Below are positions 18,954 to 26,824 of a DNA stretch of 64,000 nt, one piece after another (the first letter of the stretch is position 1; every line of letters begins with the position of its first letter). The stretch is taken from contig NZ_CP011272.1 in assembly GCF_001610875.1 (NCBI RefSeq), positions 3,825,988 to 3,889,987 of the forward strand, read 5' to 3'. The notes under the pieces were generated by a model. That model was not told the DNA's origin, made no database searches, and saw only the letters and a program-made list of their open reading frames with translations. A program made the position numbers and the translations under genes. The DNA is from Pirellula sp. SH-Sr6A (GTDB taxonomy: Bacteria > Planctomycetota > Planctomycetia > Pirellulales > Pirellulaceae).

Positions 18954-19689
18954 AACGAACGCGGAGGATGTCGCGCTTGCTGCCAAGGATTGGTTGATCG
19001 AAACGATTCAAGAGTCTATCGCGACCCGAGGCTTTTGCAGTATTGCACTGTCCGGGGGTTCGACCCCCAAGCGTCTTTATCAACTGCTAGCGGAATCGTC
19101 GCTCGAAGAGCTGGATTGGTCGAAAGTGACGTTGATTTGGGGGGATGAACGCAACGTGCCACACGACCACGTTGATAGCAATTACAAAATGGTTCGCGAG
19201 GCATGGCTCGATCGCATCGATCCTCGCCACAGCCGACAACTTCCCCACGCATTCCCGGTTCAAATCTCCGTCAATTCCCCCGACCGAGCCGCAGCGGAAT
19301 ACGAACTCCAAATCCGTCGAGCGATCGACCCAAAAGGGGAATACACGAACGACTTCCCACCGATCGATATCATCTTGCTTGGCCTCGGAGACGATGCGCA
19401 CACCGCATCCCTTTTTCCAGAAACCGATGCGCTCGAAGAGACGAGTCGACTGTTTGTTGCGAACTACGTCCCGAAATTCGCCGCCTATCGACTCACCCTA
19501 ACCGCTCCGATGATCAACTCAGCGAGGAACGTCGCGTTCCTCGTATGCGGCATTTCTAAACGACCGGCCCTCGAGGTGGTTCTTCATGGTCCTCGCTACC
19601 CAAGCGAATACCCTGCACAACTCGTTGAACCGAAGCACGGTCGCTTACTCTGGTTCCTCGACTCTGCCGCGAACCCTGACCAATCCTAG
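18931..19689 (+). CDS. pgl: 6-phosphogluconolactonase
   Basis: 252 residues of the SugarP-isomerase/DevB type. SIALSGGSTPKRLYQLL (about residues 31-47), VTLIWGDERNVPHDHVDSNYKMVREAWL and IILLGLGDDAHTASLFPET are the family's phosphate-binding and catalytic blocks; the His in GDDAHTASLFP corresponds to the catalytic region. The enzyme hydrolyses 6-phosphogluconolactone in the cytoplasm, the second step of the oxidative pentose phosphate pathway; the next enzyme, gnd, lies at 53720-55195 on the other strand. The length is typical. The ATG at 18931 overlaps the preceding gene by 23 bases. Confidence 0.93.
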   Translation: MYHQTIVKTNAEDVALAAKDWLIETIQESIATRGFCSIALSGGSTPKRLYQLLAESSLEELDWSKVTLIWGDERNVPHDHVDSNYKMVREAWLDRIDPRHSRQLPHAFPVQISVNSPDRAAAEYELQIRRAIDPKGEYTNDFPPIDIILLGLGDDAHTASLFPETDALEETSRLFVANYVPKFAAYRLTLTAPMINSARNVAFLVCGISKRPALEVVLHGPRYPSEYPAQLVEPKHGRLLWFLDSAANPDQS

Positions 19690-19698
19690 ACCTAGCGC

Positions 19699-20160
19699 CT
19701 AACGAAACGTTAGATAACCCGCTAAACCGACCTGGAACAAACTAACGCCGAACCCGACGGCATGCCCCATGTCCCCTTTCCAACGGACCAGCGCGTGGAT
19801 CGTCGCAACAACGACACACGTTCCAACCCCCTTCAATATCAAAAACGGAAGAACGTCAGGGGGCTGGTCTAAATAATACATCGGTGCATCTTTTAGATTC
19901 ATCAGCCAGCGTCCGACCGGATTGACCTCCATTTGTGGAAGTGAACTCGCGTACTTGATGGTGAGGAAGATGTCGTAAACGGCCACCGACGCAATCACAC
20001 TCGCATAGAGCCAGCATGCTGTTGCCGATCGAAACCAAAAGGCCCGAAGCCTCCCGATCCACTCTCCAAGTATCATCGCTCCCTGCTCGTACCAGCCGTT
20101 CACCTCGGCCTGTAAGCCGGGATATTCCAACTCGACGGTACGGATACTAATGGTCTCCAC
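19699..20160 (-). CDS. Small membrane protein, DUF5658-like
   Basis: 153 residues from a GTG at 20160, chosen because GAGGAG lies 6 bases upstream; the frame stays open to 20412, but those residues look non-coding. Three to four membrane segments are visible (WLYASVIASVAVYDIFLTI, LPFLILKGVGTCVVVATIHAL, HAVGFGVSLFQVGLAGYLT). The segment YDIFLTIKYASSLPQMEVNP resembles the D...LT...E-x-NP signature of DUF5658 and related small inner-membrane proteins, as far as I remember it. Function is unknown. It is convergent with pgl, with only 9 bases between the two stops. Confidence 0.65.
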   Translation of the reverse strand: METISIRTVELEYPGLQAEVNGWYEQGAMILGEWIGRLRAFWFRSATACWLYASVIASVAVYDIFLTIKYASSLPQMEVNPVGRWLMNLKDAPMYYLDQPPDVLPFLILKGVGTCVVVATIHALVRWKGDMGHAVGFGVSLFQVGLAGYLTFR

Positions 20161-20557
20161 AGTGTTCTCCTCGATGGAACGGGTCGCATTCGCAAACGAA
20201 GCGAACAGAATGCGATTCCTGTGCCACGGACCCCCTACCACACACCGCGCGAACTCCCTAGAAGCGTCAATACAGTCGAGAATAGGACTTAAGGGAGTTT
20301 TCAGTCCCTTTGAATGTGAATCTTTTTTGTTTTCTTCGTTTTCGTCGGGCCGAACAAGACTGCCGCCGATGCGCGGAAAAACAGCATGAGGAACCCTCCC
20401 TAAACTCACCACTCACGAAACCGCTGTCGAGTAGTGCGGTAGAAGGGCCCTTTTAAAGGAGTTTAGAACGGCGTTAGAAGGTTTGGTCGAGGCGAGGCAG
20501 GGATGCTCGGATTTTGCGCAGGGTCGAAATGGCCTCATTAGGCGGCACGGCTGCTCG
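20161..20557. other. Intergenic between trpF and the small membrane gene
   Basis: About 400 bases, open in one minus-strand frame without coding character. It holds a short hairpin (AAGGGA...TCCCTT) at about 20287-20307 and the palindromic CCTTTTAAAGG near 20450. Neither is followed by a T-run on the minus strand, so I call no terminator. The promoter of the 20160 gene should lie here. Confidence 0.45.
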
Positions 20558-21247
20558 TTATGCCCAAGCCTTCCGGGCAGCGGCCGCGACGGCGGTCATC
20601 TTCGACTGGTCTTTGCGACCGGGTGAAGACTCGATTCCCGATGCTAAATCGAGCCCATCGGGATTCACTGTTCGAATGGCTTCCTCCGCGTTCTCAGGAG
20701 TGATTCCTCCTGCCAACAAGAAAGGAAGCCCCAGGAAAGCCTCGGGCCGTGGGGTGAGCAAATCCCAACGTGCTCGTTTTCCGGTTCCCCCACGTTGGAC
20801 CGGGTCGTGGGCATCCACCAAAAAACCGAGGATTCCGATCTGAGAGGCCCATTCGCGGCACCTCTGTGCATCCTGCGGAAATTCAGCCCCTCGCCATGAA
20901 ACGGCGCGAAGGATAGGAATGGAAGCCAGCTCTGCACGCGACCGGAACCGATGAAGGTATTCCAACTCTTCGTCCCCATGGAGTTGCACCACATCGATCA
21001 CGTCGTCCGCTACAAGCCGCGCAATGACCTCGGGCGACTCGTCCACAAATACCCCTACCCGGAGCACTTTCCCTTTAGCACGGCGAGCGAGATCGGTCGC
21101 TGGAGCAGGCGACAAGAAGCGAGGGCTTTTGGAATAGAAGTTCAGCCCGATGGCATCGATACCGCAGCGCAGGGCATTCTCCAAGTCCTCGGGGTGTGTG
21201 AACCCACAGAACTTGAGTCTGGGAAAGTCGATGTTCGTCCGGGTCAT
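20558..21247 (-). CDS. trpF: Phosphoribosylanthranilate isomerase
   Basis: About 229 residues from MTRTNIDFPRLKFCGFTHPEDL. The family motifs are in order: LKFCGFTHPEDLENAL (catalytic Cys region), AIGLNFYSKSPRFL, VGVFVDESPEVI, VVQLHGDE, a catalytic Asp region FLVDAHDP, and the phosphate-binding FLLAGGITPENAEEAI with DLASGIESSPG. The enzyme carries out the Amadori rearrangement of PRA to CdRP in tryptophan synthesis, in the cytoplasm. No other trp gene is in the window, so trpF is unlinked here. The frame extends 30 codons upstream to 21337, but the added residues look non-coding. A possible 30-residue peptide gene sits just upstream. Confidence 0.93.
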   Translation of the reverse strand: MTRTNIDFPRLKFCGFTHPEDLENALRCGIDAIGLNFYSKSPRFLSPAPATDLARRAKGKVLRVGVFVDESPEVIARLVADDVIDVVQLHGDEELEYLHRFRSRAELASIPILRAVSWRGAEFPQDAQRCREWASQIGILGFLVDAHDPVQRGGTGKRARWDLLTPRPEAFLGLPFLLAGGITPENAEEAIRTVNPDGLDLASGIESSPGRKDQSKMTAVAAAARKAWA

Positions 21248-21294
21248 GAAACTTGAATGATTTTGGGGAGGCTCGTTAGAACCGGAATTGGGCA

Positions 21295-21387
21295 CTAAAA
21301 ATGATCCACCGAAAGGATATGGCCGACAAGTAACCATACTCCGAAGAAGAGAGATGCCATCACGGTATTCAGGATTTCGACAGACAT
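21295..21387 (-). CDS. Possible 30-residue single-span membrane peptide
   Basis: A minus-strand frame of 30 codons, ATG at 21387 to TAG at 21295, beginning MSVEILNTVMASLFFGVWLL. Nearly the whole second half is one hydrophobic helix ending in HILSVDHF. AAAGG lies about 9 bases before the ATG. It is 47 bases upstream of trpF on the same strand. It is short enough to be chance, but the start signal and the clean amphipathic N-terminus plus helix make it worth listing. No family is recognised. Confidence 0.38.
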   Translation of the reverse strand: MSVEILNTVMASLFFGVWLLVGHILSVDHF

Positions 21388-21593
21388 AGGGTCGGACCTT
21401 TCCACGCAGCGTCGAGGCTGCTCAAAAAGTGAGGAACCGCCCATCCTTAGACTTGGAAGTCCGCAACGGTAGCGGACCTTTCGCGTGCATGCGAGCGATT
21501 CTCATCGGCTCATTCTCCCCCATGCATGAAAAATTTTCTTCTCGCCCGACTCGCTTCGCTAGTCCCTAAACTCGATGGGGATCTGTAGGGGAT

Positions 21594-23168
21594 CTAAGGT
21601 TTTTGCCACCAAAGCGTCAGCCGCGGAGCGACTTCATTCGGGGCGAACAGAAGCGATCCAATCGCGAGATCGAGTCGCCCGTCGGAGTTGAAATCCGCAA
21701 GCTCTATCGTTGCGTGACGAGGAGGATCCAAACTCAGACCTCGCGGTGTGAACTGCTCCTTTCCATCGTTTTCGAAAATCACGATGGCGGGATGCGATTC
21801 CCTTCTCAGTCGTTCCGGTTTGACGGAAGCAGGTAAATTGGCAACGGCGACAATATCGACATCGCCGTCCCGATCCATGTCCCCTCCCTTCGCAGCGTAC
21901 GCACCCAACAGAGACGCGATCCGATGGTACTTGAACCGGAGCGATCCCAAATTCTCGAGCCAACCAACCCCATGCGAGGCATTGGCAAAGTTGTTGTCAA
22001 AGGAATCGCCGTTGCAAAGCAAAATATCCATGTCGTTGTCCCGGTCCAAGTCGACGAGTTCCATCCCTACCGAACCAAACGCTAAATCGTTCGCAGTCCA
22101 TGCGGTGGTGCGCAAGAACTGGTCTCCCTGCCGGCGATAGATTTCCACCGCTTCGCTCTCTTGAGTGATCAAAGCGGTAATATCGAGTTGGCCATCCCCG
22201 TCCCAATCGTGGAGCTCGACGCGAACCGCGCCGGGGCGAGGGTCTAAAACGATCTTCTCGTATTGCATGCCCCCTGATTGGGTAGAGATGTTCTTGAGCC
22301 AGAACAACGAGCCAGTGTCGCGATGACCAAACTCGGCGACGACGAGATCGGGCATGCTACTCCCACCGAGATCGCCGGCTGCAACATCGGCGACGCGGCC
22401 GACATTCCCCGCAATCAATGCAGGCTTGAATCGATCCGCCGAGGAATCCCGAAGCAACGTCGCAACTTTGCCTAGTCCATGGTCATACGGATAGAGGCTG
22501 CCGAGATCGGTGACGAGAATGTCTTGCCTTCCATCCTGATTCAAATCTCCCATTGCGACTCGCGCGGGGTTTTGTGCCCGAAACAGGAGCTTCCTTTCCG
22601 ATCGACCCGGCGATGGGGTGATCAGATTGATGCTGCCGTCCCGACAATCGGTTACCAGCAGCCGACCCCCACCCGTTAGCTCCCCGTTTCCTTCCCACGA
22701 TTCGACCCAACGTATGGATGCGATCCCGGGGGGGATATAGGTTTCGTCCTTCCAATCCAACTTGTCGATTTGGAATCGATCGAACCATCTCGCTTCGAGC
22801 TTAAGCGACGGTTCCAGCGGAAGAGATTCCGGCGCGCGCTCTCGGTAGTAGCGAACAACCTCTTCTATTACGGGCAGCTGCAAATCGGTTCGGCCCGATC
22901 GAGCGTAAAACTCAAAACCCTTTCGAACTTCCTCGTGCCACACGTCCCGCTCGAAACTTTTCGGATTGGGAAGAGCATGGCAATCGCTGCAAAACCGCTC
23001 GATCCGCTCGATGGACGCCTCTGCCTCTGACTCCTTTTCGTCCGGAGCAAAGTGGACCGCACTCAACCACGCGGAAGTCGGATGGCCCAAGGAACCGATG
23101 CAGAAGAAAAAGAAGATACGCGAGGCGTTTTTCCATGACCGACGGGACCAATAGTGGGTGACGTTCAT
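21594..23168 (-). CDS. Secreted FG-GAP/VCBS beta-propeller protein with a CxxCH motif
   Basis: 524 residues. A hydrophobic N-terminus (residues about 17-36) acts as signal peptide or anchor. A single CSDCH at residues 60-64 is a heme c attachment motif. From about residue 150 on there are repeated FG-GAP/VCBS units with calcium-type loops (DLNQDGRQDILVTDLG, DWDGDGQLDITALI, DLDRDNDMDILLCNGD, DRDGDVDIVAVANL, DFNSDGRLDLAIG), which build a seven-bladed propeller. Cytochrome-c motifs joined to propellers are typical of planctomycete extracytoplasmic proteins. The gene faces a second CxxCH protein (23513-25024) across about 340 bases, so the two may form a periplasmic pair; partners and electron flow are unknown. 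Confidence 0.82.
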   Translation of the reverse strand: MNVTHYWSRRSWKNASRIFFFFCIGSLGHPTSAWLSAVHFAPDEKESEAEASIERIERFCSDCHALPNPKSFERDVWHEEVRKGFEFYARSGRTDLQLPVIEEVVRYYRERAPESLPLEPSLKLEARWFDRFQIDKLDWKDETYIPPGIASIRWVESWEGNGELTGGGRLLVTDCRDGSINLITPSPGRSERKLLFRAQNPARVAMGDLNQDGRQDILVTDLGSLYPYDHGLGKVATLLRDSSADRFKPALIAGNVGRVADVAAGDLGGSSMPDLVVAEFGHRDTGSLFWLKNISTQSGGMQYEKIVLDPRPGAVRVELHDWDGDGQLDITALITQESEAVEIYRRQGDQFLRTTAWTANDLAFGSVGMELVDLDRDNDMDILLCNGDSFDNNFANASHGVGWLENLGSLRFKYHRIASLLGAYAAKGGDMDRDGDVDIVAVANLPASVKPERLRRESHPAIVIFENDGKEQFTPRGLSLDPPRHATIELADFNSDGRLDLAIGSLLFAPNEVAPRLTLWWQKP

Positions 23169-23512
23169 GAAGCCGTTCTCGGGAGAGGGTTTTCGTCCAG
23201 TGTGCGTTGCATGTTGGTTGTTTGCATTTCGCCCGGTGACAGAAAGCGAAGGGTTAGGTCTTCATCACCGGGGGTTTCCCCATCCCGTTCGCACGATGCC
23301 TTCTTATTGCGTAACGATGGGAACGGTTCCATTCTATCCCGCTCGGCGACACAATGTTTAACCGCCAGCGGATTGGCTATACTGATGCTCGATCTGATGA
23401 ACGATTCCTTTGGGAACGGACAAAGAGAAGGGGCATTCCTGGGGACCTGGACTCGCACTTGGATTGGTATATGTCGAGCGATCGGTGTTGGTCGAACGAA
23501 GCGGGATGGTCG
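23169..23512. other. Divergent intergenic region between two CxxCH genes
   Basis: About 344 bases between the divergent FG-GAP and cytochrome c genes. The plus frame is open from 23354, but the encoded residues (Arg/Asp-rich, no signal) look non-coding. No clear promoter boxes or operator palindrome were identified. Confidence 0.45.
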
Positions 23513-25024
23513 ATGAGCCAATGCGTCATCGTTTCGATGTTTGCCCTGGCAGTTCTAGGGTGCGTCCGGAATTCGACAGAGACGGTTCCTGAGAAAGCCC
23601 CCGCACCGACCCCTGAAACGGCTTGGGCTCCACCAGATCTATCGAGCGCTTCGCTGGACGAGCAGATCTCTTTTTGGAGCGTCGCGAGGAAAGAGAGTCC
23701 AGGAAACAAGGAGTTCCTCACGCAGTATGCGAGAACCATGCGAGCCGTCGGACGCAGTTCCGAAGCCATCCAGTCGCTGACCCAGGAGGATCTTGAACAA
23801 CTCCCTGCACTAGAGCGGGCTAGCTTGTTTGCAGAAGCCGGCGAATGGACTCGAGCAAAAGATACGATGCGTGAAGAGGGATTGCTGGCAGTGTCCGCGC
23901 ACAAACCGGCGATCGATAGCTTGTTTCAACATGTGCTCCGAGGGGATGGTTCGAAGGCTTATGACCCTACCGACGATGTCCAACTCGCGAATTTGATCCT
24001 GTCCTTCACAGGGGATCGAAGCAGTGGTGGAGCGATTCAGAATCTCCAGCTCGATCGCGTGGCGAGAATCCGTCGTATCGCAGACTTGCAAACGATGCAG
24101 ATGATCGCGCCTAAGGAAGCAGCGATTGCGACAATGCTTCGCGCCGTCGAGGATTTGCAAAAACCTTTCTTGGACTCCAAGTTGCTCGAAACACCAACGC
24201 CGTCGGAAGGAATGGCTGATACGGCGCCTAGAGATGGTCGGCTCTTCCGAACGCACTGCGCTGCGTGCCATGGAATCCAAGGAGATAGCAAGGGAACGGC
24301 CTCAAGGTTTCTGGAACCCCAAGCTCGCAACTTCCTGAAAGAGCCGATGAGGTACGTCTCGGGAATTCGATCGTTGGCCACCGACGAAGATCTGAGAAAG
24401 ACCATTGCAGAAGGCTTGCAAGGGGTTTCGATGCCGGGATTTTCTCAGCTCCCTCCCGATGAAATCGATGCGTTGGTACGGGAAGTTCGAAGATTGCAGC
24501 GGGTTGGATTGGAGGTCGCTTTCAAACGCAGATTGCAATTGGATGAAACTACCTCTGCGGGTGAGACGAGCGCGCAGGCATGGATCGAAGCCCGTTGGCG
24601 CGACGTCGAAGCACTGCCCATACCTACTTGGCTGACGGCATCTTCGATCGCATTGTCGTCAGACGATACAGGGGAGATAAAACCCGCGCAGCTTTCTGCC
24701 GGTGCAGAGCTTTTTCGAAAGTTTGCTTGCCTCAACTGCCATGCCGGGCATGACTCCGGGCCTATTACTTCGACGCAATTCAACGATGCCATAGGAAGAA
24801 CGATTATCGCGCGTCGATTTCAGAACGAACCGATGCGCCGGGGGACGGACCCCATTGAATTGTATCGGCGAATATTCCTGGGAATCCCCGGAACGCTTCA
24901 CCCCAAGGTCCTGGGAGAACTTTCCGACAAAGAGACTCGCGCGCTGATCGACTATGTCATCGCACTGGCGAAAACAGCTCCGAGTTCTGGGACCAACCAC
25001 AACCGCCGCTACCCTTCTTGGTAG
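23513..25024 (+). CDS. Lipoprotein with TPR-like part and two cytochrome c motifs
   Basis: 503 residues from MSQCVIVSMFALAVLGC, a lipoprotein signal with the modified Cys at residue 17. Residues about 45-150 form TPR-like helices. Two heme c motifs follow: CAACH at 249-253, within a DGRLFRTHCAACHGIQGD class I cytochrome domain with MPGF as likely axial Met region, and CLNCH at 406-410. This suggests a lipid-anchored diheme electron carrier on the periplasmic side. In-frame starts at 23354 and 23471 exist, but only 23513 begins at the lipoprotein signal. It is divergent from the FG-GAP/CxxCH gene, which hints at a shared role. Confidence 0.8.
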   Translation: MSQCVIVSMFALAVLGCVRNSTETVPEKAPAPTPETAWAPPDLSSASLDEQISFWSVARKESPGNKEFLTQYARTMRAVGRSSEAIQSLTQEDLEQLPALERASLFAEAGEWTRAKDTMREEGLLAVSAHKPAIDSLFQHVLRGDGSKAYDPTDDVQLANLILSFTGDRSSGGAIQNLQLDRVARIRRIADLQTMQMIAPKEAAIATMLRAVEDLQKPFLDSKLLETPTPSEGMADTAPRDGRLFRTHCAACHGIQGDSKGTASRFLEPQARNFLKEPMRYVSGIRSLATDEDLRKTIAEGLQGVSMPGFSQLPPDEIDALVREVRRLQRVGLEVAFKRRLQLDETTSAGETSAQAWIEARWRDVEALPIPTWLTASSIALSSDDTGEIKPAQLSAGAELFRKFACLNCHAGHDSGPITSTQFNDAIGRTIIARRFQNEPMRRGTDPIELYRRIFLGIPGTLHPKVLGELSDKETRALIDYVIALAKTAPSSGTNHNRRYPSW

Positions 25025-25088
25025 GTCGTTGGTCCTTTCCAAATGGAGGAATGATTATCGCTGATCGATTATAAGTTCCTGACATCCC

Positions 25089-25454
25089 TCATCTCAATCC
25101 TTCTATCCCGTTCCAACTCACATACGCTTGCTTGGCATTGTCAAAGATTCGCAACTGCTGATGGACGTCGTCGCAGGGAGACCCTGCCAGCACTCCAAAG
25201 AGAGCCAGCCAATCCTCGGGTCGCGCGTTCCCTTTGAGGTCCAAGTATTCGATGCGGTCGTCACGATCGTACACCATACCATCGATTTGCGCACGGACTT
25301 GATTCGGTTCTGAAACGATGGACCAGACGAACGAGCCATCCATCTCGAAATACATGCCGGGCCAGTCCGAAACCGATTCAGCAAACTGCTCGAAAGTGAC
25401 GGAGAAGCGGCTCCCTTCCGTCGGGTAGACATACCAGTGTTGAAAACCAAGCAT
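25089..25454 (-). CDS. Hypothetical 121-residue protein
   Basis: A soluble, mixed alpha/beta-looking protein (MLGFQHWYVYPTEGSRFSVTF..., then GMYFEMDGSFVWSIVSE and DRIEYLDLKGNARPEDWLALFGVLAG) with a high share of aromatic and acidic residues. No signal peptide, membrane segment or catalytic motif is visible and I do not recognise a family. It begins 12 bases after the stop of the poly-Q protein gene 25467-26543 on the same strand, so the two probably form a small operon. Its size and acidic nature would suit a binding or accessory protein for that neighbour, but this is a guess. Confidence 0.6.
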   Translation of the reverse strand: MLGFQHWYVYPTEGSRFSVTFEQFAESVSDWPGMYFEMDGSFVWSIVSEPNQVRAQIDGMVYDRDDRIEYLDLKGNARPEDWLALFGVLAGSPCDDVHQQLRIFDNAKQAYVSWNGIEGLR

Positions 25455-25466
25455 AGGGAGAGGTGG

Positions 25467-26543
25467 TTATTTTGGATTGGTCGCAAGGCGTTTGAAGTAC
25501 GCCTCAATGACGTCACGGTAATGACTGGGCAAGTCCTTGGTCATGTTCTGCAACGCCTCTTGCCGCTGCGCGGGAGGGAGATTTCCCCAGCCCGAACTGT
25601 TGCCCACATCTTTGGAATCGACCTCGCCAGGCCCTTTGACCTCGGCGATCTCGGATTGATCCATCGGTTTCGAGGAATCGTTTTGTTGCTGCTGTTTTTG
25701 CTTTTGTTGTTGTTGCTGCTGTTGCTGTTGCTTCATCTGCTGTTCGATTTGATCGATACTCTTTTCCAGCTTATCGATGATTGCCTGCTGCTTATCTCGA
25801 ACGAGTTTGCCGGTTCGACCATGTGCCAATCGTCGTTCGACGTCATTCATCAACCGGGAGATTTCGTCGAGCGAATCTTCCTTGAGCGGTTTGATGTCCG
25901 CTTCCATCAATCGCGCCGTGATGGCGTAGCGGGTGGGCAAATCGATTTCGCGTTCTAAGAGTTTGCCAAGTGTTTCGACGCATGCGTCCCGTTGGAGCAG
26001 GTGGTGTTGGCAGACGGCCAAGTGGAACAGCAGCGTCGATGGATCGCTCACGGCGTCCAGCGGAAGCATCTCGAGCTTCACAATGGCTTCGTCGTACAAG
26101 GCATTTTGGACGCAACTACGGCAAACCAGAAGTTGCACATCGGCTTTAAGCCAATCGGGAATGCCGCCGTTGGCAAGAACGGAGCTGAGTGCTTTTTCGA
26201 TATCGGGCAAAGTCTCCGCGGAAACGACTCCGTTCAGTTTGGTAAGCAACGTTTGGATCGAGGGATCTCGCTCGGCGGCAGCCCGGACAATCCCTTCGAG
26301 CAAGGCGATGCCGCGAACCGATTCCAATTCGGCGTTGAGCAAGTTTCCTTGGGAAGGGTTGGGGAGGGCTTTCTCGCCAGGGGAAGCATCCAAGAAGCGG
26401 CCGAGATTGCTCAGAACTTGGGCATTGTTCGGCCAGTTCCAGCTAGAAGCTTTTCGTAGGGCGCTATCGGAGGTCCATCCAACAGGGGCCCCTCCTGCAA
26501 AAACGAGGAGCATGGCCAACGCGTTCGAAATGGACACTCTCAT
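25467..26543 (-). CDS. Secreted TPR-like protein with poly-Q tract (BatC/BatE-like)
   Basis: 358 residues from MRVSISNALAMLLVFAGGAP, a signal peptide; the frame runs on to 26813 but loses coding character. Residues about 60-240 are helical with TPR character (LLVCRSCVQNALYDEAIVKLEML). A coiled-coil, Gln-rich tract follows around residues 270-295 (long runs of Q with K). The protein ends in LPSHYRDVIEAYFKRLA. TPR plus poly-Q/K is the layout of BatC/BatE proteins of Bat (aerotolerance) loci, which also contain MoxR and DUF58 genes like those at 13-15.5 kb here; this is analogy only. The gene is divergent from the DUF4175-like gene, and both share the C-terminal motif. Confidence 0.65.
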   Translation of the reverse strand: MRVSISNALAMLLVFAGGAPVGWTSDSALRKASSWNWPNNAQVLSNLGRFLDASPGEKALPNPSQGNLLNAELESVRGIALLEGIVRAAAERDPSIQTLLTKLNGVVSAETLPDIEKALSSVLANGGIPDWLKADVQLLVCRSCVQNALYDEAIVKLEMLPLDAVSDPSTLLFHLAVCQHHLLQRDACVETLGKLLEREIDLPTRYAITARLMEADIKPLKEDSLDEISRLMNDVERRLAHGRTGKLVRDKQQAIIDKLEKSIDQIEQQMKQQQQQQQQQKQKQQQQNDSSKPMDQSEIAEVKGPGEVDSKDVGNSSGWGNLPPAQRQEALQNMTKDLPSHYRDVIEAYFKRLATNPK

Positions 26544-26824
26544 TCGACACCTGCTTCCTGGAAATTCCGATCCTGGCGACCTGTGGCTAGCCGCCCCGTC
26601 CCTACTATACTGCCCTGAAACCGACCAGCCTTCCGTTCGTTGCAAAAATTGGGCCAAGATCTTCTCAAAAATGCGGTCGGCTACGTCTATACTAGGGAGC
26701 TGACTCGCCGGGGTAAATTGCAACCCGGCCCCTTCCCCACGAAAAGGTCCGCTTCGAGTGGCCTTCGGCGATCCTCCCCGCAGACTCGCCGGTTCGATCC
26801 CTGTTGAGTGCAAATGGTTGATGG

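Noticed and set aside
20161-20412. 84-residue N-terminal extension of the small membrane gene
   Set aside because: Open by chance: residues are mixed charged and aromatic without pattern, and the GTG at 20160 has a strong ribosome-binding site.
26740-26815. tRNA-like GGTTCGATCC at about 26790
   Set aside because: The T-loop-like string is there, but the T-stem has a mismatch, no matching 5' acceptor strand lies 70-90 bases upstream, and no anticodon or D arm can be drawn.
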